Shown piece after piece: positions 37,346 to 48,243 of a stretch of 64,000 nt of DNA (its first letter is position 1; each line of letters starts with the position of its first letter). The stretch is from assembly GCA_019914945.1 (NCBI GenBank), contig CM034105.1, forward strand, positions 12,462,001-12,526,000, written 5' to 3'. Origin of the DNA: Typha latifolia (lineage: Eukaryota; Streptophyta; Magnoliopsida; Poales; Typhaceae). Position numbers and translations under genes: made by a program. A model generated the notes under the pieces. That model saw only the letters and a list, made by a program, of their open reading frames with translations, was not told the origin of the DNA and did no database searches.

Positions 37346-39248
37346 ATGACACTTGAAGAAAGAGATCTTTGCTTTATGGAGCTTCTTTTGCTTGAGATGA
37401 TCTTCCTTTGATAGTTATGATTATATATATGTTGTTGGTTTTCTGAGTGAGTTTTACTAAAGCAGCCATTCCTGAGAAATAATAGATGATATGGTTCTTT
37501 GTGCTCTAAAAATTACATGGTGTGGTGAGCAATTAACATGTGTTTATTACCAAGATTTGAGTTCAACTGAATTATAATTCCAGCTCCTTGTTGAGTAGTT
37601 CATACTGGTAATCCTTAAGACCCCAAGTCTAATTGTGGTCAGGCTCTTAAACTCTCGTCAGATTTGGCTTTTGAAAGCTTTCCTTGTAAAACCGGTGATC
37701 TGTTTTTCTTTAAACAAATTTTTGTTTTAATGCTAGTTTATGAGATAATTTCACTTGGATCCTCTAGATTATTGCTTATTTTCATGTAACACTTTCGAAA
37801 GTGTGTGTGTTTTTAATACACAGATCTTCTACATTATTGAAAACCTATCAAATTTTTTTTTCTTCCATTACGTTCTCGTTTTAAAAGTTACTATGTAACT
37901 CACACTAGTATACACTTTTATCTTTTATTTTTTATGGAGGGAAGAAAAGGAGTAGAATGTATAGAAGGTTATTTTTGTCTATTTTCATTTCTTTCGTTAA
38001 GGGCATCGACAGGATCAAAGCTTTCCAAGAGTTGGGATGTCTGTGTGAAAATATGCAGATAGGTTAAGTAGTATTATCTCTTGTTATAATATAAAAAATA
38101 GAATGATTTACATCCTATATTTTGATCTTATTATCATTAACACCTTATTTATGTGTATTTATCATTTGACTATATTTTTACCTCCTAGACTATTAAAATA
38201 TCTCGTATCATTTTCATTAGACTTTCATTATTTTCACCATATTTACTCTTATATTTTAGAGAAAAATTAGAGAAAATTCTTAATTTACCAAAATTCATTT
38301 ATCTTGTCATAAGGTTACTTTAATTTTTTTTTTAATTTTTTATCTACGACGTTAATAAAATATTTTTAACAGTTTAAAGAGTTCATGCATTATTAATAAA
38401 AATATAGAAAAATGATAGTCAAGAAGTTCTATATGTAATAATATCCTTTCTATTTTTTTTCAGCCTTTGATGTCATAAAATGGAGAAATTAGCTTCCATT
38501 ACGCAATGGTTATGTCATGAATTCGTACCCAGAAAAAATAAATAAAAATTCGTTATAATAGACTAATAGAGTGACGTTGGGTAGTCTTTCTCTAAATTTT
38601 CTTTTAATTTTTTTATTTCCCCTCTTCAACTCCATCTTAGATCAGCATCTTTTTCTTTTCATTAATTTTTAAAATTAGACCCTAAAAGATTATTATTTAT
38701 AATCTTATTGCGTACTCGCTTATACGTAAGTTATTACGTATCATCTCAGTACAACTTGGCATTGGTCTTACGCCACCCAGGTTTACCGGTAAATTATTAT
38801 ATATTTTAGAGAAATTTATCAAAAAACAACATATATTTTGTCTTTATTATCGTTTATACTCTAGGAATGTATGTATATTTCTTAACGTTTATTCCATTTA
38901 GACCCTGCACTATTTCCACATACACTCTCTAACTTTTTTTTATTATAAAAACATACCACCAGAATAGGGAGCTGAAGGGGTCCAAACATAATAGCTTAAT
39001 ATTTTATAAAAAATAATAATAGTTCGGGGAGTTGAATATAAATATCTCTTGAATTTAACTAAGTTTCAACTATGATATTAATTAATGTTTTCTTTTGGAC
39101 GGAACTTTCCATCTCTTAACCTAACAAAGTGTCAACATAAGAGAGAGGAAGATGAACTGTTCTTCTTTTCTTTCTCTTCCGTTCATACTTTTCTTTTTTC
39201 TTTTCTTTATTTTCTAATTTTATTTTAACGGAGTCTTCTTGAATGTTT
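37346..39248. other. AT-rich intergenic DNA with fold-back repeats
   Basis: After the BAP31 3' region the sequence is very AT-rich. A left arm near 38088-38205 and a right arm near 38345-38420 (CATATTTTGAT and TATTAAAATATCT versus their complements) suggest another worn fold-back element, and a related piece begins near 38800. No gene is supported. Confidence 0.45.
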
Positions 39249-39630
39249 CTTAAAATTTAGAAAAAATTGTATGTAATAAAATTGTGATTTACACCTTATA
39301 TTTTTACTATTTATAAAATTGAGTCATATAATTTAGCAAATATACGTAGAAAATACTATGTTGTTCGATCTGTAAGTTAACTATACTAAGAAAATTATGA
39401 TAATATACTCAACTAAATCATACTGAGGATATTTTAGTTATTTTAAAAATAAAATATATCTACTTAAGATAATATTCTTACTGTGGTAGTTCAAATCTAA
39501 CTCGGAGTATTTTGTACACATATTTTACGAAATTATATAGCTCGATTTGCAAATAATAAAAATATAGAATGTAAACTACGATTTTATTAATACACAAGGT
39601 GTTATATATAAATTTTTCTAGAATTTAACA
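39249..39630. mobile_element. MITE-like fold-back element with arms of about 110 bp
   Basis: The left arm (about 39250-39358) and the complement of the right arm (about 39630-39507) share the motif order TTTAGAAAAA, TAATAAAAT, TTTACA, TATATTTTTA, TATAATTT and GAAAATACT/AAAATACT. The centre carries another small inverted motif around GATATTTTAG. A partial copy is at 5400-5690. Non-coding. The target-site duplication is unclear. Confidence 0.6.
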
Positions 39631-39721
39631 TCCAGTCATTTAATCCAATAGGTTTAGATTTATTTAGTTGGTGGACATTTTTAAGTTAGGACGATATCAA
39701 ATCAATAGGTGGATATAAACA

Positions 39722-39765
39722 AAATAATAATAATAATAATAACAATAATAATAATAATAATAATA

Positions 39766-39839
<74 letters not shown>

Positions 39840-39840
39840 G
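39722..39840. repeat. (AAT)n followed by (ATT)n palindromic microsatellite
   Basis: About 14 AAT-type units, with one AAC interruption, switch at about 39766 to about 24 ATT units. The two halves are reverse complements, so the tract can fold into a long hairpin. The open frame through it encodes poly-Ile and is not a gene. Confidence 0.95.
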
Positions 39841-40274
39841 TCCTTAGAAGAATACAAACTAAATCAATGCAAGAAATTAAAGTTTTCCCATGGGAGTACT
39901 TTTCAACCATGTGACCAAGAAGAATGGCATGGTCATTGATTTACACCACCAGCAAGACTTTTCTTTTTTCTTTTTTTCTTTTTCTTTTTGTTTGTTTCGA
40001 GTCCGTCGTTAGGTTAGGCTCGCGTCACCACGATTAGGATTTAGTGTGGACCGATCTATGCGAGGTCAATTTAGGCATACCCCTAGATGTAGATGCAGGC
40101 AAATATATCGATCATATATTAAAAAATATTTCAACTACTTCCGAGGTGTTTTTATAAATGTGTCCGACGAGTAAAATATTTGATTTAAAAAACATTATAT
40201 TATATAAATACTATCGAAGTTCGTTAACCAACGATACCTAATAGTTTAATCCGGACACCGTAGAGTTGCCGATA

Positions 40275-40305
<31 letters not shown>

Positions 40306-40830
40306 TTTTTAACAAGAAAAAAATCAAAAAATAGAAGAGAATTAAATTAGCACATCATTTTCATGAGAATTCTTCCATCAAATTGGACCAAGTCTAAGTG
40401 GTCCCAAAAGAAAATTAAAAGAAAGAAAGATAGAATGGTCCCAAAGAAACAATGCAAATTGGCATCACATCACAAGGACTCAACCACAATGACTTCAACT
40501 TCAATTCTTTCTTTTGGCATTGCCATCTTAATATCATAACTTTTCCAACAGTGTCAATTATTTATTATGTATAAATGCAACAAACTTAGCTTGATATGAA
40601 CGCCCATCAACCATCACTATTGGCCGTTGGAATAGCACACGAGGTGTGGCCCACAGCAAACCCACCGCCGGACGTTCGACACGTGGACACAAGGCTGCGA
40701 TTTTCGGCATCAATAAAAAAATGCCACGTGAGGAAATCTTTCTTTTTAAAAAAAAAAATAATAATTCCAATCATGAGATCAAATATGAAAGGTTGCTATC
40801 ACTCGTGCAGTCGTGTGGGTGACCATAGGA

Positions 40831-40832
<2 letters not shown>

Positions 40833-40886
<54 letters not shown>
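40833..40886. repeat. (AT)27 microsatellite
   Basis: An uninterrupted AT dinucleotide run of about 54 bp. Confidence 0.95.
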
Positions 40887-40889
<3 letters not shown>

Positions 40890-43322
40890 GAGAATATAGT
40901 TGTATAATAAAGTGTAATTTTTATGTAAGACCAAACGAATATTAAGAAAATAGTTTCAATATATCCCGACGACTAAGGAGATTGTATGGTCAGTGTAATT
41001 ATTGTGGAAAAAATTATTTAGTAGTTTGGTGCTTAGGCAATGCGCCGGCTTGAAACAATATTTTGGCGACATTTATTCCAAACAATCACTAGTCGGGCAC
41101 ACATAGCTTAATATATTAAGTCAAAGTTTAGTTAGACCTAAGTATCTCTATATCAATTATATAAAATAAATAAATATATATTAGGAAAATAGTAATTGGA
41201 TGTGTATTTTGTGTATAACAGATCGCTAACTTTTATCCTAACAGCCGTAGAGGGAGTGAGATTCAATTTGGGTCGTTCTCGTATGAGTCAATTTGTGTCG
41301 CCCGATAATTTGTTTATGTATAACCTACTTAATAAACACATTGTATTCATATTTAAATTTTTTGACCCAAAATGGGTCATGCTCGTATTAGCACTCCACA
41401 TTCGACAATTCTTATTGCACCCGCACTAATACCCAATTTCAAGCATGATCATGATCATCATATGATTGGACAAATCAATCCACACTGAATCTCAATCCAC
41501 GGTAGACGGTCTACGAACTAACGAGTGATTATAAAAAAAAAACACTTAAATACAAATCTTATGCCCTAATCATAATCATTGCACATACTGCACCATACTC
41601 CTTAGAGGCATCCTATCAATTGCACAGGGTACTCTACACTGAGATCAATAAACTTTGTCCAATTAAGTACCATAATATGCTTAGATTATGTTCAAATGAG
41701 CACGTTTTAACTGCACCTAAGATTCCATTAAGTCCTCCTTCACATACCTCACTCAGATCTAAATGTGCAACTCTCTCTCTCTCTCTCTCTCAAACTTCAA
41801 AGAATTATTGGAATCCACCGACTTTTAAATTTTCAGCTAAAGTACAAGTACAAATTTCGTTCATAGTGATATATTATTTTTGATATCTTTATTTTAGAAT
41901 ATAAATTCTTATACTACACACTAGTTTAATTACTAATTTATTTTTATATCAATGATAATAACTTTATTCTTAGAGTAAAGTAGTAAACTTAGTTATACCT
42001 GACATCTTTTTGATGAAAAACTTAAGGGTCACAACTCAGTTGGAAGGATGCTGCATGGGGAATAGTAGTGATTCTTAGATGTAGGAAAATTCTAAGTAAT
42101 GAGAAGCATGCCATTAAGATGGAAGAATGGATTAAATATGAGGAGAAAGATGATTCACGTGGACTTTGGCAAGTTGAATATAAAAATAGAATACAAACAT
42201 TTGTTCAATAATAAATATTGGTACGTAGTTGCATGGTTAGCTCAGTGGTCAAATCTAATGCAGTTCATATTACACCTCGTGTTATATTATATGTGTGTGT
42301 GAAATTAATTGCTCGATTAATTGGTTGGAGAAGTCCACATCTTATCTAATTAATACTGTAGGTGGATGGCAATCATACCCACTTTTTTTTTCCTTTCTAA
42401 TTTTTTTAATTCATTTATACTAATTCTCTGTATTAAAAGATGGTTAGTTGCAACTAAGCCTATCAATTTATCTCGTTGTTGTTGTGGGTCGCGAATAATT
42501 TATGTTCGATTTGAAATTTAAAATCTATTAACTAATTAATAAGTAATTTAACTATTAGATTGATATTAGTTCTCAATTTAACGAGTTGTGGTTTGAACGA
42601 GCTGGACTTAGCTTGTTAGGCCAAACGGGCGAAACACGAGCTAGGGTTTTCGGCTCCCGGTGCTACTCCTAGTTATAAATTCCCTTACTTTTAAATCTTT
42701 TTCTTTCCCTCTCTAGATTGATCGACTGTGCTGTTCAACTAAAATTAGTCAGCAATGAATGTGAACTAATTTTCTTTGACTACACTAAAATTAAAACTTG
42801 AAACTACATAATAGTATTATATATCAGCACATAAGTAACAAAGGAGATCTATTCAGATGAGTGTGAAACAATTTTCCTTTTATTATGTTGTGAAGCCTAG
42901 AAATACAACACAAAGATTTTTTTTTTTTAAATTATTTTAAGTGCTTGACTTTGATCATGTCAATAAATGGAGTACCAAAACTGCAAGGATGTGTTTCTAG
43001 AGTTGACCTAAGTTTTCTCTACATCTTTATGTCCTCCTGTTCTTCAAAAATTAATTCAAAAGTCTCATTAGTCCTTTCCCATTCACCTAACTCTTACTTT
43101 GGTCCACCAACCAATTAAATACAACTTATCTACCTAATTACGTGTTCATAAAGTCAATCATTTTGATTGCCCTAAGTTGGTATTCCACATCTCCCTTGGT
43201 GTTCCACATTAAGATAATTTTAGATATTTCAACCTTGGAAGAGAGAAGAAGAAAACAAATATATTTAATATTTTCACAAGACTATTATGGCTTAGTTACA
43301 CCTAAACTCTTCTTCATTTTCT

Positions 43323-43323
<1 letters not shown>

Positions 43324-43360
<37 letters not shown>
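43324..43360. repeat. (ATT)12 microsatellite
   Basis: About twelve ATT units. The frame reading through it is a poly-Ile by-product. Confidence 0.9.
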
Positions 43361-44317
43361 TTCTCAGACTCTAACGGTGTAGACCGAGAACGCTAAATAA
43401 TAATTTTTTCGTTAAATTTTTTCTATTTATTTTCTCTAAAATTTAAAAAAAAAAGAGTCTATTTGACAACATGATAGATATTAAAAATAACATATTTGGT
43501 ACTACCAAATCCCACCTAATAATTTTGGTATAACGCCATCTCCATAACTCCCCCCAACTTCCCTTCTCACCTCTCTCATAGTACCTCCAAGTGTTTCAAT
43601 TAGGGCCATACACGTGGACTAGCTAGATTGGCACTTGGGGCCAATGTTACTTGCACACTTCTATTTATTTCCAAAAGAATAAATCGAGAATAAATAATAA
43701 TAAAAAATATGCCAAAAAGCTATGAGAGGATTATAATGTAACACCTTAACTACCTAATTATTAAAAGGGAATAAAAGGCACATATCATCTGACTAAGATT
43801 TTTTTTTTATGCTTAAAGATAAAATTTTTACCAGTCATATTAAATGTCAGTGCATCGATAATTTTTTTTATATATAAATGTGCAATAAGAAATCACGTGG
43901 AAAGTGCAGGTTGTCGTGGAATCCTATGCTAATCATTTGACATAATTAGCCCACGAGGTAGATTGCAAGCTAATCACATGTATGACGTCAGGCTGACCTA
44001 TGCCTTGATTTATTGTGCCAGCTTTATGACGTAATAATAATGATAATTTAAAATAATTTTTATACGGTAGAGTCAATCTCGCACATTATGACCGTCGCCA
44101 GGGGTAAATGAGTAATTTAGTATCTAACTGTTAGAAGAAAGAAAGAACAACGAGTAGCTTCGAATAAGCATGGTCCATGTGTTACCAAATGTAATAGTGG
44201 GGATAAAAGAGTAATTTACTAGGGTATGTGAAAATGAGGAGGACAGGACACAGGACACAGGAGGAAGATAGATTGTTTGGTAAAAGTTGGCATGGTCTTG
44301 GCGGCGTAGACTTTCGA

Positions 44318-44323
44318 CACGTG
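44318..44323 (+). promoter_or_regulatory. ABRE/G-box candidate upstream of kinase 1
   Basis: CACGTG within ACACGTGGGG lies 262 bp before the kinase ATG. ACGTGG cores are bound by ABF/AREB factors in abscisic-acid signalling. The second kinase has the same motif at almost the same distance. Confidence 0.5.
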
Positions 44324-44432
44324 GGGGAAAAAAAAGAAGGTTGAAAACCCTTCCTCTCCTTTTCCTTTTCACATTTCCGGACACGCCCAAATCTTAATGC
44401 AAACCCTCTCAACCAACCAAAACCCACCAAAC

Positions 44433-44445
44433 TATCTCTCTCTCT

Positions 44446-44488
<43 letters not shown>
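44433..44488. repeat. compound (CT)n(TA)n microsatellite in kinase 1 promoter
   Basis: A CT run is followed by about 20 TA units ending 92 bp before the ATG at 44580. It may serve as the TATA element. Kinase 2 has a shorter version of the same CT-TA layout. Confidence 0.85.
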
Positions 44489-44493
<5 letters not shown>

Positions 44494-44579
44494 AATAGTG
44501 GCAAGTACTAACTCAATTCTTCTTTCCTCTCTTTCTTTCTCCCTCCGCTCCTTTCTTCTTCTTCTTTGATCTGTTATCA

Positions 44580-45926
44580 ATGGTGGCCGTTGGAGAATGG
44601 CGGAAAGGCCGCATCTTGGGGCAGGGATCGTCGGCCACAGTCTCCCTCGCAGTCGACTCGTCGACGGGGGAAGTATTCGCCGTGAAATCGTCTGGCCGCA
44701 CCTGCGCCGGAATGTTGAAACGGGAGCAGAGGATCCTCTCTGGCCTGAGTTCTCCCTACGTAGTCTCGTATCTCGGCTTCGACGTGGCCGCGGACGGTGG
44801 CTGCCAGCTTTTCATGGAGTACGCCCCCGGTGGATCCCTCGCCGACGAGATCAGGAAACAGGGCGGCCGCTTCGATGAGCGTGTAGTCCGGTGCCGCGCT
44901 TACGAGATTTTGCGCGGGCTCTCCTACTTGCATGGTCGCGGGATCGTGCACTGCGACGTCAAGAGTCAGAACGTGCTGATTGGGTCCGGCGGGCAGGCGA
45001 AGATCGCCGACTTCGGATGCTCGAAGTTGATGATCGAAGAAGAAGAAGATGGCAATAGATTTGGCGGTGAGTTGAGAGGTACGCCGATGTTCATGGCGCC
45101 GGAAGTCGCGCGAGGAGAAGAGCAGGGGGCGCCGGCCGACGTCTGGGCTCTCGGATGCACCGTCGTCGAGATGGCCACCGGAGAGCTCCCCTGGCCGGCT
45201 TTCTCAGACGCCATCTCCGTTCTACACCATATCGGATTCTCTTCTCAAGTGCCCAAATCGCCAGAATGGATCTCGGAGGAGGGGAAGGATTTCTTATCCA
45301 AGTGTTTGACGAGAGACCCCAACGAGAGGTGGACTGCAGAGCAACTCCTCCAACACCCCTTTCTCAGTTGCTTGCAGCCAAAAACTTGCGCCGATGACTT
45401 CTGGGTCTCTCCAAAGAGCACACTCGATCACGAATTCTGGAGCTCATTCTCATCCGAGGAAGAGGATCAAGAAGAAGACCTTCCAGTTGTCGAATTCCCA
45501 ATCGAGGATCCATCAACGAGGCTTCGCGATTTATCCGGCGACCGCGAATTCGACAAACCCAATTGGACTTGGGACGAGAACTGGGTGACGGTGAGGACCA
45601 ACCACGAGGAGGAGATCGAGATCGAGATTGAGATCGGGATCGAGATCGAGATCGAGATCGCCGGCCAAAGCCATGGTGTTAGTACAAGCAGAGAAGAAGA
45701 GTTGATAGATTCTAATGAGGATTTTTACTTCAATTCTTTAGCTTCTTTTGTTAGTGATAGCAATAGTAACAGTAGTAACATTGATGGCAAAGAGGAAGGA
45801 CTACGATTCCTCCTCAGCTTCTGTAACGGTAATTTTGATTCAAAGAGTAAGAGTACAAGCAATGCATTCAATTCAAGGCTTCAATTTAGTCTTTCTTTAG
45901 TCGTCTCCTGGTGGTTAGAAACTTAA
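44580..45926 (+). CDS. MAPKKK17/18-type MAP kinase kinase kinase, copy 1
   Basis: A single exon encodes 448 residues. The kinase domain starts at once: glycine loop GQGSSATV (14-21), Lys36, Glu49, catalytic loop HCDVKSQN (124-131) with Asp126, DFG at 144-146, and MAPEVARGEEQG in the activation segment. His-Cys-Asp instead of His-Arg-Asp is normal for this plant MEKK-like subfamily. After the kinase domain (to about residue 265) comes an acidic tail with WTWDENWVTVR, similar to the tail motif of Arabidopsis MAPKKK17/18, which act above MKK3 in abscisic-acid signalling. Copy 2 lies 3,664 bp downstream and is nearly the same between residues 22 and about 330. This copy alone has a Glu-Ile repeat from a GAGATC microsatellite. 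The absence of introns is usual for the subfamily. Confidence 0.92.
   Translation: MVAVGEWRKGRILGQGSSATVSLAVDSSTGEVFAVKSSGRTCAGMLKREQRILSGLSSPYVVSYLGFDVAADGGCQLFMEYAPGGSLADEIRKQGGRFDERVVRCRAYEILRGLSYLHGRGIVHCDVKSQNVLIGSGGQAKIADFGCSKLMIEEEEDGNRFGGELRGTPMFMAPEVARGEEQGAPADVWALGCTVVEMATGELPWPAFSDAISVLHHIGFSSQVPKSPEWISEEGKDFLSKCLTRDPNERWTAEQLLQHPFLSCLQPKTCADDFWVSPKSTLDHEFWSSFSSEEEDQEEDLPVVEFPIEDPSTRLRDLSGDREFDKPNWTWDENWVTVRTNHEEEIEIEIEIGIEIEIEIAGQSHGVSTSREEELIDSNEDFYFNSLASFVSDSNSNSSNIDGKEEGLRFLLSFCNGNFDSKSKSTSNAFNSRLQFSLSLVVSWWLET
45611..45660 (+). repeat. coding (GAGATC)n hexanucleotide repeat
   Basis: About eight imperfect GAGATC/GAGATT/GGGATC units encode alternating Glu-Ile in the tail of kinase copy 1. 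Copy 2 has no such repeat at the matching place. Confidence 0.9.
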
Positions 45927-48004
45927 GAACGTTAGAAGGGTGGTTGAGATCTAGAAACGAGTAAGAAAATGCTAATCACGTTGGGATAAACCCAATTAAG
46001 AAGAGTTAAAGAGTCTTGTTAGAGTTGAGAATTTGGAAATAGTTTAGCTTTGTTGGTGGAAGTCTTGGCTTCGGATTTGTCTACTTGGTTAGTTGAATGG
46101 AGAAAGGAAGAGTCAACGATGTTTTGCTCAACGCTGCCGTCTATGCCTTTCCGAGTATTTTCTCTGTACTTCCACGTGTCGCCCGGAGAGGCAAAGAGAG
46201 TCTAAAGGTCCTTTCAACGGTTGACACCGTGACAAGGGCAAAAGAGTCATTTACTTGACACCAACTACAAAAGCAAGACGGAATTGATTTCAAACAACCA
46301 ACAAATCTTGCAAAATATCATAATTGCAGTCAAAATTATAACTCTTTAAAATTTATTATTTTGTGATTAAAAATTATTGATAAAATTTTGTACTCTAAAA
46401 TTTAATAAATAAGGGTAATTTAGTAACTATGAAAGAGTTTAACATTTTAAAAGTTTTTAATAGCAATTATGTAAAAAAAAAACTCTTTATTATTTGGTCA
46501 ATGCAGTGGAGAATATTTTCTTATTTTCATAAATAAAAAATTAAATACTTTAACTATTCCTCGGTGAATTTGTCCACTTGAGGGGAAATTAATTTAATTG
46601 AGTTTTCCTTTTGTATTTAATTTAAATGTAAATATGTTGCACTATATATTATTATTCTTCGAATTATGTATTTATTAACCTATTTAATTTAACAATTTCT
46701 AGCTATGCCGACATCTTCTCTGGTAAGGGAAAGGATATGGTATAATGGTAGAGTGTAAGTAAGAAGAGCATCAATGGCAGGATGATGATCTCTAAAGCAA
46801 GGTGTTATAATTATTCTTTTGTTGATTGACTAATAAGATAAATCACCTTTGTTAATTAATTAAGAAGAAAAGGTATAGAGAAAGGTAATTAATTGGTAGC
46901 ATACTCCTCCTCTGCTTCGCTTCACTTCGCTGAATCCTAATTATTCTAAAAGAAATAAAAGAGTATACTTTTGTCGTCGTCCGCTACTGATAGTATGCTC
47001 GGACCGGACCGCACTAGATTGGTCCGCATCGAATCCTAATTAAACTTTTGTCGAAATCTTGAATATAAAAATTGCAGTCTAGTTCTATATAATTGAATTG
47101 TACCAAGACATTATATTAACTCTAGAAACATTGGTTATGCTTTAGGGTAAGAATGTTAGCTGACCTAAAAGACAGAGGTGTATATGGCATCATGTAGTTA
47201 TGGACAGATGCTTTGGTATCACCAGCCCTAGCTGTTAACAAATTTGGTAGAAATCATTAGCTCAACTCTCCATCCAACCTCCCTTCACCATTTCCTCACT
47301 CCACTCCTCATATCTACATGAATTCAATAATTAGATAACTTTTTATGGGCAATTTGGTGGCAGTTTGGCATTATTCTTTATCTCTCTCTCTCTTTCTTCT
47401 ACTAAGTCCTCCGTGGTCTGTGGATGTCCACGTGGACTAGAATCCATCCATTTTCTAGGGTTCTTAGGGTCCCCCTTGTTACTTAGAGATCAATTTTTAG
47501 GTTTGGGAAAGAGATGCTTCTTTCTTACTTACACTCTACCTACTATTTGTTCCTATGATCCCTTGCCAAAGAAGGCGTCGGTGTAGCCCAATTGAAAGCA
47601 AAGGAATTAACTTATTAATATTTATATGCAAGAAAAGAGAGCGACGAGAGTTGGTTAGCTTATAACTTGAGCGTGGATCAATCGCTAACATTGAGAGAGA
47701 AGAGAAAGGAAAAAGATAATTCTTAAAAGTACAAGTTTCTAGAGAAATTACTTCAAAGAATATATAGCGGTGTCGTTTTCTTTTCTTTTCTCAGGAGGAC
47801 AGTCAATTACATCAAAGAAATAGAAACTTCCAGTGATTTTAAGAAGGCCATCACTTTCTTTAATTACCTCGTAACAAATAAACATTCAAGAAACTACTAG
47901 TTGTATATTAAATTTATTATCTTAATTTTATTACATGTCAGATGTCATCGTATCAGAATTTTTGTTATACCTTTTTACCTTCATTTTTCTTATTATTTTA
48001 TACC
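45927..48004. other. intergenic DNA between the twin kinases
   Basis: AT-rich, with a perfect 12-bp palindrome around a G-box at 47426-47437 and no supported gene. The 47365-47586 frame has no domain. No kinase remnant is visible between the two copies. Confidence 0.5.
47426..47437. promoter_or_regulatory. 12-bp palindrome centred on a G-box
   Basis: GTCCACGTGGAC is a perfect palindrome containing CACGTG and an ACGTGG core on both strands. It lies about 810 bp before kinase copy 2. A role is inference. Confidence 0.3.
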
Positions 48005-48010
48005 CACGTG
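48005..48010 (+). promoter_or_regulatory. ABRE/G-box candidate upstream of kinase 2
   Basis: CACGTG within CCCACGTGGAA lies 239 bp before the ATG, close to the 262 bp seen for copy 1. Confidence 0.5.
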
Positions 48011-48111
48011 GAATCGCAAATAATCTCAGCAGAGTTGCGTGGACTTCTCGTTTTACACGTTCCAGAGACTTAGAATCCACTGTGAAACTTCCACCTCTCT
48101 ATCTCTCCTCT

Positions 48112-48140
48112 TTCTCTCTCTCTCTCTCTCTATATATATA
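48112..48140. repeat. compound (CT)n(TA)n tract in kinase 2 promoter
   Basis: A CT run passes into TATATATATA, ending 104 bp before the ATG. It matches the layout in front of copy 1 but has far fewer TA units. Confidence 0.8.
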
Positions 48141-48243
48141 CACTTAATTGCTAATACTACCATCCAAATTCGGGCAAGAAAAAATTGAGCTGTGAGCTTA
48201 GACCACTTCACTCCTCTTCGATCTCTTCTCTCCTCTTCAAGCA

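Larger units (their letters stand above)
39841..44317. other. intergenic DNA, microsatellite-rich
   Basis: It holds TA tracts (40270-40298, 40833-40886), a CT run near 41771-41791, an ATT run at 43324-43360 and many poly-T stretches. A more GC-rich block at 40600-40740 carries CACGTGG motifs but no coding content. No gene is supported on either strand. Confidence 0.5.

Noticed and set aside
39709..39939. Poly-isoleucine frame
   Set aside because: Product of reading through the AAT/ATT microsatellite.
42230..42290. tRNA- or SINE-like A-box (TTAGCTCAGTGGTC)
   Set aside because: No B-box at the right distance and no cloverleaf could be drawn; single motif match only.
44577..44951. Minus-strand and frame-shifted open frames over both kinases
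   Set aside because: Shadows of GC-rich coding sequence; the plus-strand frame has all kinase motifs.
46733..46800. tRNA-like ATAATGGTAGAGTG string
   Set aside because: No matching acceptor stem or T-loop; likely chance.
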